A DNA stretch of 23,207 nt. Source: DASZZZ01 sp036260375. Lineage in GTDB: Bacteria > Actinomycetota > CADDZG01 > WHSQ01. Each line of letters starts with the position of its first letter. Positions within the stretch are counted from its first letter, which is position 1. Location: positions 1 through 23,207 of the forward strand of contig DASZZZ010000012.1 in assembly GCA_036260375.1 (NCBI GenBank). The letters run 5' to 3'. Shown in pieces: positions 7,890 through 16,500 of the stretch. The position numbers were made by a program, and so were the translations under genes. The notes under the pieces are model-generated. The model was not told the DNA's origin and ran no database searches. It saw only the letters and a program-made list of their open reading frames with translations.

Positions 7890-10800
7890 GTCGCGACCTC
7901 GAACGTGCGCAGCGCGACGTCGGCGCGCGCCTCGCACAGCGCGACGAGCGCCTCGAGATCGGCGGGGGCCGGGTCGGGAACGCGGCGCGCCGCGACGTCC
8001 TGGTCGACGATGGCGACGACGTGCTCGAACTCGTCGGGCCCGGCCGCGGGCGTCACCTCGAGGTGTGCGATCGCGTCGCGCTCGGGATCGAGGTCGACGG
8101 CGACGTCGTCGATGGCGGTGATCACCGGCGGCGCCGGGGGGACGGGCGACGCGTCGACCCGCAACAGGCGCACGCGCGCCGGACGCACGTCGACGTTGCC
8201 GGCGTTCGCGACGCGCACGTAGACGTGGTTGACCACGCCGGCCTTCATCCTGTCGGCCGGCAGCGCGGCGCGCACGCCGAACAGCGCGCGCGGGTCGCCC
8301 GCCGGCGCGTCGCCCGACGTCGCGACGTCCGACAGCTCGGCGGCCCCGAGGGTCACCGGCGCGATCGACTCGGTCGTCGACGCGCGCAGGACGAGGTCTT
8401 GGCGCGCGCGGTCGGCGCGCACCGACATCCCCGCGACCTCGAACGCGGTGTTGAGCACGCGGCGGACGTCGGGGGGCGACGCGTCGGCGAGCGTCGGGAT
8501 GGCGTCGGGGTCGCGGTCGAAGCGGACCGTGACGCGGTTCTCGACGGTGATCTGCAGGTGCGGGCCGCCAGTCACGTCGGTCGTCTCGAGGTCGGCCTCG
8601 ACGGCGCCGCCCGGCCCCCCGGCGATGCCGATGCCGGACGGGTCGACGACGGTGACGCGCGCCTCGCGCCGTCCGTAGATCCCGAGCCCGCGCACGATGT
8701 CGCAGCGCAGCACGCCCGAGAGCCGGTTGTCGGCGATCGCGCGGTTGAGGATCAGCGCGATGCGCTCCGGGTCGGCGAACTGCGCGTTGTCGAACGCGCT
8801 CGACGGGAACGTGACGTCGAACGCGTGGTTGCCCTGCGCGCGCACCTCCAGCCGCAGCGTGCGGTCGCCGCGCAGGTCGAACCACGCCGCGATGTTGCGC
8901 GCGTCGAGCTGCGCGACGGCGGCCCCCGGCGCCATCGCGGCCCACCCGAGGCGCGCGGCCGCGTTGCCCGACACGACGCGCACGCGCGCGCCGCCGAGCG
9001 CGCGCAGCCGGATGCCGGCGCGCGCCGCGACGATGTCGACCGCGGCCCCCGCGGCGCGAGCGCGCGCGTTGAGGAAGCGGGCGACCTCCGCCGGCGTCGC
9101 CGCGGCCGCGCTCGCGAAGTCGCCGTCGCGGTTGTGGAGCTCGACGTCGAGCGCGATCGGCTCCTCGACGATGAGCAGCCCGGGCTGCGCCGCCGGCAGC
9201 GCGTACGACGCGCCGGGCAGCGTGCCGGCGCGCAGGCGCCGGCCCATCGTCCCGAGCGCGGCGGGCGCGATCTGCAGCGCGGTCGCGGCCGACGTGCCGG
9301 CGGCGGGGTTGCGGACCTCGAAGCGGCGCGGCCCCGTGGCGCGCAGCACGAGCGTCCGGTCGTCCGCCGCGAGCGCGACCGGCACGGCCTTGAACGCGGC
9401 GCGCCGCTCCGACGCGACGAGCTCGGCGACGTCGGTCGGGCCGTCCTCGAGCACGTCGTCGGATCCGGTGACGAGCACGAGGACGCCGACGCGCGGCGCG
9501 CCGACGTCGCGCGGCCACGTCACGTCGACGCCGACGACCGCGGGCGCGTCGGGCCGCAGGGCGGCGGGCAGCCGGCGGTCGGCGCCGCGGCGCCACTCGC
9601 CCTCGGTCGCGTTGAGCGCCGCGGTCTTGAAGCGCATCCAGAAGTCGCCCGGAAGCGGCGGCGGCGGCGTACCCGTCAGCGGCGCCCACAGCACGACGAC
9701 GCGCACGACGACGTCGGGGCCGGGCGGAGGCGGCGGCGCGGGCTGCGACGCGGCCGGGAACGACCCGCGGTTGTGCACCTGCACGACGATCTCGCTGCGG
9801 TGGTCCGGCCCCCCGAGGGCCGCGGGGAGGTCGACGACCTCGTCGTCGGGCAGCTCGACGTCGAACTCGACGCCGTCGACGTTCGGGTCCGCGCCGACGG
9901 TCGCGGGGCGGCGGCGCACGACCTTGACGTCGGGCGACGCCGGCGGGTCCGCGGTCGGCGCCTCGGCGTAGACGTCGGGCCCGGCGCGCCCCGGCCGCCC
10001 CGAGCCGTCGTCGAGCTCGCTCGTGCGCACGACGAGCCGCACGTCGTCGGGCGCCTGCGCGCCGACCCTGCGCTCCCACGTCCCGCGTCCCCACACCGCG
10101 GCGCGCAGCAGGCGCGCGTCCTCGACCAGCGCGAGGTCGACGACCGGCGCGTTCGGCAGACCCTCGCCGAACGCCTCCCACGCGCCGCCCGCGTCGCGCG
10201 TGCGGAAGACGCCCGCGTCGGTCGCCGCGAACACCGTGCGTGCGTCCGCGGGATCGATCTCGAGCGCGTGGATGCCGAGCGGCCGCCCCCCGCCGACGAC
10301 GCCGGTGAGCGCGCCGCCGACTCTGCGGCTGCCGATCTGCGTCCACGAGTCGCCGCCCGTCTCGGTGCGGAACAGCAGCCCGCGGTCCGCGGGCCCCTGC
10401 GTCGGCCGCCACAGGCCGACGTACGCGACGCGCTCGGCGCCCGGGTCGGTCGCGATCGCCTCGACGCGCGCGTCGGTCAGGCGCGCCTCCGGCGGCGTGA
10501 CGTCGGTCCACGTCGCGCCGTCGTCGCGCGTCACGAACACCGAGCCGTCGGCGCCGCCGACCCACGCCTCGCGCGGGCGCGCCGCGGGCAGCTCGATCTC
10601 GTGCGCCTGTGCGTCCTCCGGCGTCATCAGCAGCTCCGCCTGGACGCGGATGCCGGGAGTCGCGGCGAGCCTCCGGCGGATGATGCGGTGCAGCTCCTCG
10701 ACGGTGACGCAGCGCCGGTCGGCGACGTCGGCCGCCGTGATCTCGAACTCGCCCGTCGTCGTCGCGCCGTCGCGGATCTCGAGCCTGAGGCCCGCGGGGC

Positions 10801-13573
10801 CGGGCGACGTGAGGTCGAAGCTGTTGTGGTTGCGGACGTGGCGCCTGCGGTGCAGCGCGCGCCGCGTCGGCACGTACAGCACGACGGTCTCCGCGTCGGT
10901 CGGGAAGACGTCGAGCCGGTCGGCCGCGGTGCCGCGCACGACGACCGTGCGCCCCGCGTCGGCGCGCAGGTAGATGCCCTTGAAGACGTCGGTCGCGACG
11001 ACGTCGACGGGGTCGGGCTCGAGCGCGCGCGCGAGCGCGGCGGCGAGCTCGCCGGCGGTGACGTTCGTGAGGTCGGGGAACGACGCCGCGTCGAGCGGGA
11101 CGGCGCGCTCGGGGAGGTCGTTGACCTTGACCGTCAGCGTGAGCCCCCCGGAGAGGTCGCGGCTCTGCGCGCGCTCGCGCGGGAGACGGCCCTCGAACCC
11201 GAACGTCACCGACGCGGGGCGGCCGTCGTCGCCCGCGTACGTGCCGGCGTTGAGGCCGAGACGCGACAGCCCGTCCGCGAGCGGCGCGAGCGCGGTGCCG
11301 CCGAGGCGGATGCGCTCGGTCGCGCCGCGCCCGCGCGTGACGATCTCGACCGCACGCGCGCGCGGCCACAGGCGCGGCAGCACGTCGCTCCCCGCGGGAA
11401 GGGCGGGCTTGACCTTCGCGATGACCTCGGCGAGCGTGACCTTCGTGATGTCGGCGACGTCGCCCGCGGCGAACGCCACCGTGACGTCCGTCCCGTTGAC
11501 GCGCAGGCGCAGCTCGTCGCCCGCGGTGAGCCTGAACGGCGCGGGCAGCCGGCTCGTGACCGGCGTCAGCGCGGGCCGCGGACGCGTGTCGGTGAGCGGG
11601 TCGCGCGGGAAGCGCCGCTCCTTGACGGTGGGGTAGAGCCCGAGGTGCGTCGCGCCGTCGGTGGGCAGGACCTCGACGCGCACCGTGTCGGTCGTCGATC
11701 CCGCGACGATCTCGAAGCTGCGCCCGACGTTCTCCGGCTCCCACCGCTCGCCGCGCGCGCCGCGCGTCCCGTACACGCGCCGCCTGCGCGTGTGCAGGAT
11801 GCGGTCGCGGCGAAGGCGATGGGCGTCGGTGTCGGCGACGAACGCGGGGCCGTCGAGCGCCAGGAAGCCGTCGGACAGGTCGCGCGCGCCGAGCGTCGGG
11901 ACGTCGGGCTGCTCGCCCGCGACGAACTGGTCGATCTGCCCGGGAAAGCCCTGCGCGTCGATGCCGCCCTGCCACGTCGTCACGAAGCGGAACGGGTCGT
12001 CGGGGTCGAACAGCACGAACGCGCCGTCGCCGCCGCCGACCATCCGCCACGTCGGGCCGCCCGCGGTGAGAAAGACGCCGTTGTCCTGCATCCCGACCGC
12101 GTAGAGCGTGGGCACGAGCGGGCTCTGGTTGAGGTCGTAGGCCTGCGAGCACGCGAGGCCGTTGTCGCGCCGGTGCCACGAGATCGCGCCCGGAGCGAGC
12201 GGCGTCTGACGGCCGACCTGCACCGTGGACGTCGCCCAGTTGGTCGAGCGCGCGATGCCGCCGTCGTTCGCGACCCACAGCGCGCCGGCGACGACGAGGA
12301 GCCCGTGCTGGTCGGCGTGGAACGCGCGCAGGTCGGTGTACAGCTCCCACGCGATCGCGCGCCGCCACGTCACCGTGCCGGCGGTCGCGGCCGCCGCGTT
12401 GCTCGACACGTGCAGGTCGACCATGCCGGTCGCGACGCGGTTCGGCTCGGTGCGGTCGACCGCGATGCAGAGGTCGTAGGTCCCCTGGTCCTCCTCGATC
12501 CAGTCGGGATGGTCGGGCAGGCGCTGCCACGTGACGCCCGACAGGGGGGTCGCGCGCGCGTTGCGCGAGCGGAACACGCCGACGTGGTGGTCGTCCTCGT
12601 CGACGACGCGCACGTACGCGACGTCGGGGTCGCTCGCCGCGATCGCGAGCTTGATGCGCGCGGGCCACGCGCGGTCGTCGGGCACGGGTGCGACGACCGT
12701 CGTCACGTTGGCCGCGGCCCCCAGCGCGGTGCGCACCGCGGCCTCCGCGGCGCCGGCGCCCGACTCGGGCGGGCGCAAGCGGATCAGCGCGGCCTCGCCG
12801 TTCTGGCTCTTGCCGCGCGCGAGCCACAGGTTGCCGCTCGAGAACGCGACGTCGGAGACGTACACGTCGTCGAGGAAGCGCTGCCACGTCGCGCCGCCGT
12901 CGGTGGTGCGGAACGCGCCGTCGCCTCCGACGGCCCAGCAGTGGCGCGCGTCGGCGGGATCGACGGCGAGCGCGTCGAAGCCGCGCTCGTGCGCGGGGTT
13001 CGGCGTCGTCGGACGCGGCGGCGGGCCGCCGGGGTTGTTCGTCCAGTTCGCGCCCGAGTCGGTGCTCGTCCACACGCCCGTGCCGCGCACGTTGAAGCCG
13101 GCCGGCTCGATCTCGCCCGTCGCGGCGTAGAGGCGCGTGGCGTCCGACGGCGCGACCGCGAGCGCGCCGATCGCGAGCGACGGCTCGTCGTGCCACAGCG
13201 GGAACCAGCTCTCGCCGCCGTTGACCGTCCTCCACACGCCGCCCGACGCGGTCGCGGCGTAGAGGACGTCGGACGTGCCGGGATGGAACGCGAGCGCGCG
13301 CACGCGGCCCCCGACGTTGCGCGGCCCGGTCGGGCGCCAGTTGTCGCGCGCGCCGGCGTCGAGCGCGACGGTCGCCGCCGCGCGCCGCGGAGCGCGGCCC
13401 CCCGCCGCGTTGAGCGCCGCGAGCCCCGGCCCGGTGACGTCGCGCGTCGTGGCGTCGCCGAGGCCCTCGGGATCGCGCGTCGCGCCGAGACCGGCCCACG
13501 TCGCGCGCTCGGCGAGCTCGTCGTGGTCGCGCGGGCGCCGCACGACGGGGTCGGGAAGGAATTCGTCCGGCAT
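7886..13573 (-). CDS. Giant BNR/VPS10-type propeller protein B with hook-IN-like modules
   Basis: A 1895-residue protein with no signal peptide. Residues about 75-615 form blades of a sortilin/BNR-type beta-propeller with Asp-box-like motifs (TASGGVWRTVNGGESW near 108-123, FRTTDGGATW at 221-230) and a QDNG signature at 496-499. Comparison with neighbour A shows the fold interrupted at about 616-1000 by modules of the form V-N-G-...-V-T-x-A-E-V-...-INa-like helix-beta, resembling flagellar hook-IN or phage tail modules. Blades resume at 1003-1170 (GSVFVTRDDGATW, GVFRTRDAGGAW). A CARDB-like region follows (about 1180-1395), then three more such modules (about 1400-1750) and a last CARDB-like domain (1778-1890, VYVRVANAGNVDV). 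The ATG at 13573 lies 3 bases after the stop of gene A. It is a putative binding or structural protein; no enzymatic residues are recognised. The propeller call is firm, the module assignments tentative. Confidence 0.85.
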   Translation of the reverse strand: MPDEFLPDPVVRRPRDHDELAERATWAGLGATRDPEGLGDATTRDVTGPGLAALNAAGGRAPRRAAATVALDAGARDNWRPTGPRNVGGRVRALAFHPGTSDVLYAATASGGVWRTVNGGESWFPLWHDEPSLAIGALAVAPSDATRLYAATGEIEPAGFNVRGTGVWTSTDSGANWTNNPGGPPPRPTTPNPAHERGFDALAVDPADARHCWAVGGDGAFRTTDGGATWQRFLDDVYVSDVAFSSGNLWLARGKSQNGEAALIRLRPPESGAGAAEAAVRTALGAAANVTTVVAPVPDDRAWPARIKLAIAASDPDVAYVRVVDEDDHHVGVFRSRNARATPLSGVTWQRLPDHPDWIEEDQGTYDLCIAVDRTEPNRVATGMVDLHVSSNAAAATAGTVTWRRAIAWELYTDLRAFHADQHGLLVVAGALWVANDGGIARSTNWATSTVQVGRQTPLAPGAISWHRRDNGLACSQAYDLNQSPLVPTLYAVGMQDNGVFLTAGGPTWRMVGGGDGAFVLFDPDDPFRFVTTWQGGIDAQGFPGQIDQFVAGEQPDVPTLGARDLSDGFLALDGPAFVADTDAHRLRRDRILHTRRRRVYGTRGARGERWEPENVGRSFEIVAGSTTDTVRVEVLPTDGATHLGLYPTVKERRFPRDPLTDTRPRPALTPVTSRLPAPFRLTAGDELRLRVNGTDVTVAFAAGDVADITKVTLAEVIAKVKPALPAGSDVLPRLWPRARAVEIVTRGRGATERIRLGGTALAPLADGLSRLGLNAGTYAGDDGRPASVTFGFEGRLPRERAQSRDLSGGLTLTVKVNDLPERAVPLDAASFPDLTNVTAGELAAALARALEPDPVDVVATDVFKGIYLRADAGRTVVVRGTAADRLDVFPTDAETVVLYVPTRRALHRRRHVRNHNSFDLTSPGPAGLRLEIRDGATTTGEFEITAADVADRRCVTVEELHRIIRRRLAATPGIRVQAELLMTPEDAQAHEIELPAARPREAWVGGADGSVFVTRDDGATWTDVTPPEARLTDARVEAIATDPGAERVAYVGLWRPTQGPADRGLLFRTETGGDSWTQIGSRRVGGALTGVVGGGRPLGIHALEIDPADARTVFAATDAGVFRTRDAGGAWEAFGEGLPNAPVVDLALVEDARLLRAAVWGRGTWERRVGAQAPDDVRLVVRTSELDDGSGRPGRAGPDVYAEAPTADPPASPDVKVVRRRPATVGADPNVDGVEFDVELPDDEVVDLPAALGGPDHRSEIVVQVHNRGSFPAASQPAPPPPPGPDVVVRVVVLWAPLTGTPPPPLPGDFWMRFKTAALNATEGEWRRGADRRLPAALRPDAPAVVGVDVTWPRDVGAPRVGVLVLVTGSDDVLEDGPTDVAELVASERRAAFKAVPVALAADDRTLVLRATGPRRFEVRNPAAGTSAATALQIAPAALGTMGRRLRAGTLPGASYALPAAQPGLLIVEEPIALDVELHNRDGDFASAAAATPAEVARFLNARARAAGAAVDIVAARAGIRLRALGGARVRVVSGNAAARLGWAAMAPGAAVAQLDARNIAAWFDLRGDRTLRLEVRAQGNHAFDVTFPSSAFDNAQFADPERIALILNRAIADNRLSGVLRCDIVRGLGIYGRREARVTVVDPSGIGIAGGPGGAVEADLETTDVTGGPHLQITVENRVTVRFDRDPDAIPTLADASPPDVRRVLNTAFEVAGMSVRADRARQDLVLRASTTESIAPVTLGAAELSDVATSGDAPAGDPRALFGVRAALPADRMKAGVVNHVYVRVANAGNVDVRPARVRLLRVDASPVPPAPPVITAIDDVAVDLDPERDAIAHLEVTPAAGPDEFEHVVAIVDQDVAARRVPDPAPADLEALVALCEARADVALRTFEVAT

Positions 13574-13576
13574 CGG

Positions 13577-16500
13577 TCAGCTCAAGTCGAGCAGGAAGCG
13601 CACCCCGAGGGTGAGCTCCGCGTTGGTCGGACGGCGGACGGCGTCGGGCAGCGTGACGACGGGCGTGTACGGCATCGCGATCGCGGCCTCGACGTCGGCG
13701 CCGGGATCGGTCGCGACGCGCAGCCACGCGCGCCACAACGGCACCCATCCCATCGCGGTCGCGAACGGCTCGCCCGCGGCGGTGCCGGCGGGACCGGCGT
13801 GCACGGGCGTCGACAGCAGCGGGTCGGGCTCGCCGGTGCGCTTCTCGGATCCGGCGCGCCCGCTCACGACCATGCGCCACTCGTTGACGCGCCGCTCGTC
13901 GAGGTTCCAGCGACGGAACACCTGCTCGACGGGTCCGACGGTGTTGGACGGCGCCGGCAGCCCGGGCACCGTGACGGTGCCGCCCGTGAACGTCGGCGCC
14001 GCGGCGAGCGTCAGCAGCGCGGCGAGGTCGGCGGCGACGCCGAGGCCGGTCGACTCGACGTCGCCGAGCCCCGCGCCGGGCACGACGGGGAAGTCCTCGG
14101 ACGCGCCCCGCCGGCGCGTCCCCGCGCCGGCCGACGACGCGAGCTCGATGCGCGGCGTGTGCCGGACGAAGACGGCGTCCTTGCGGCTCGTGCCGACGGC
14201 CAGGAAGCGCGCGCGGTTCGCGACCTGGTCGCGGCGCGGCCCCGTGTCGCCGGGATCGGCGAGCGTGCGCGGCCACGGGAGCCGGTACATCGGATCGCCG
14301 GCCGTGACCGGCTCCGCGGAGACGCCCGCGAGCGCGGTCGAGATCGCGAGCGCCAGGCGTTCCGCCGTGACGCCCTGCGGGGGCAGGTGCACGGTGACCT
14401 CGGCGCCGCCGGACGGCCGCAGCCGGATCGTGCGGCCGTCGTGGTTGATCTCGAGCGTGCCCTCGCCCTCCCACCACACGCGCACGAGCGGGCGCATGCC
14501 GCTCGGATAGTCGAGGTGCGACAGATCGGGGGCCGCGGGCGGCGCGTTGTCGGGATCGACCCACAGCGCCGAGTCGTCGAACACACGCGCGCGCGCGACG
14601 GGCTCGCGCGCCGGCGCGCCCGCCGCCGTGACCTGCGACACGAGCGGGAAGCGCGCGTCGCGCCGAAGGAACCACGACCAGATCCCGCCGCCGCGCGACA
14701 GCGCGACCGCGACCGGGATGCCGACGGCGAAGAGCGCGACCGCGGTCAGCAGCCCCCACGACAGCCACCACGTCCACTCCTCCTCGCTCGCGTCGAGGAT
14801 CGCCTTGAAGAGGCCGCCGAACGCGAGGCTCGCGAGCGACGTGAGCGCGGGGATCGTGTTGATGCCGAACACGGTCGCGACGCCGGGGCGCCCGCTCGCG
14901 GCGCCGACGATCGCGCGTATCGCGGCGTAGACGTCGCCGGCCGCCATCGGCGCGAACAGCCCGAGCCAGCGCGCGGTCGCGTCGAGGTCGTCGGCCGCGC
15001 CGAGGCTCACGCCTCCGAGGACCGCGCGCGCGACGAACAGCACGAGCGCGTTGACGAACGCCTCGGTGTGCTCGTCGACCATGATCCACAGCAACATCGA
15101 GTACACGAACGGCGACACGCTGCCGACGAGGAAGCCGAGTTGCACGAGCTCGAACACGGAACGCTCGTCGACGTTCGCGCCGACCGCCGTGAAGCGGTTC
15201 GCGTTGGGGAGGCCGTCGGTCGCGAGCCGGGCCGAGAGCAGCGCGACCGAGGGGCCGAGGAGGATCGGCGTGAGCAGGCCCCACCACGCGTACCACGGCC
15301 ACGACGACGTCCCGAGGTCCTGGCGGAAGACCTCGTACGCGTTCGCGAGGCGCGTCGCGTTGAGCCAGTCGCCGGCGTCGAAGCGGTCCTCGAACTCCTT
15401 GAAGCCCTTGCGCCGTCCGTCGGGCAGCGCGTAGACCTCGCGCAGCGCGTCGAGGTAGCCGTCCCACAGCGCGCCGGGGACCTCGCCGACCGGCGGCCAC
15501 CACGACCCGAGCGCCGCCCCCGAGCGTCCCGCGAACAGACGCGTGCGGACCATCTCGTCGACCGCGCGCGCGCCGGTCGAGCGCCGCCACCGTTCCCAGT
15601 CGAGGTTCGTGTCGCGCGCGAGCAGGTCGCGGAGCTGCGGCGCGACGACGATGCCCGACGCGACCGCAGACAGCGCGCCGGCGCCGAATGCGCGGATCTT
15701 GCGCTTGTCGTCGTCGGTCGTCGCACGGTCGAGCGCGAGCTTTCCCGCGCGCAGTGCGAAGCGCGCCGCGGGGACCGCCACGAGGCTGCGGTCGGGATCG
15801 GGCGTGCCGCGCCGCAGGTAGTCGGCGACCCATCCGCCGCCGGGCCGCAGCAGCCCCGCGTAGCCGGGGATCTCGAGCCCCATCGCGCCGAGCAGCGCGA
15901 AGCGGCCGGCGCCGGCGAGCGGGTGCGACACCGGCAGATCCGTCGCGCTGCCGTCACGGAACATCTCCTGCGCCTTCGTCGCGAGCGCGAGGACCTGGCG
16001 CTCGACGCGCCGCACGACGACGCGCCCCGGGAAGCCGCCGAGCGCGGGCTGCACGCGCGTCGCGTTGACCTTGCGAGTGAGGCCGTCGACCGCGTCGCCG
16101 AGACGCGCGTGCGCGAGCAGCGCGACCGCGGCCGGCGTCAGCACGCTGACGCCCGGATCGGCCGGGCCCGCGCTGCCGCCCGCCGCGCCCGACGCGGCCG
16201 CGCCGCGCGCCGACGCGAGGCTCGCCATGCGAAGGGCCGCGTGCCGGCGCGTCGCGGCGTCGGCCGGCGCCGCGGCGCCGCCGAGGTCGGGGAACTCGTC
16301 GGCGGGATGGTGCACGAGCGCGACGAGCGCGCGGTCGCCCGACGCCTCGCCGGACGGCGGGAACGCGTCGGAGCGCACGTCGAAGCCGGCGACCGCGGGC
16401 CGTCCGGGCCCGACGCCGTCGACCGTCCGGATGCCGAGCGTGCGCCACTCGGGCGTCTCGACCGGCGTGCCCGCGCGCACCGAGGTGTGGATGCCGGCCG

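Noticed and set aside
7890..15833. Upstream extension of the TauE frame (minus strand, over 2,600 codons)
   Set aside because: It is an arginine/proline-rich shadow frame of the two giant genes. The hydrophobic TauE protein starts only at the GTG overlapping the previous stop.
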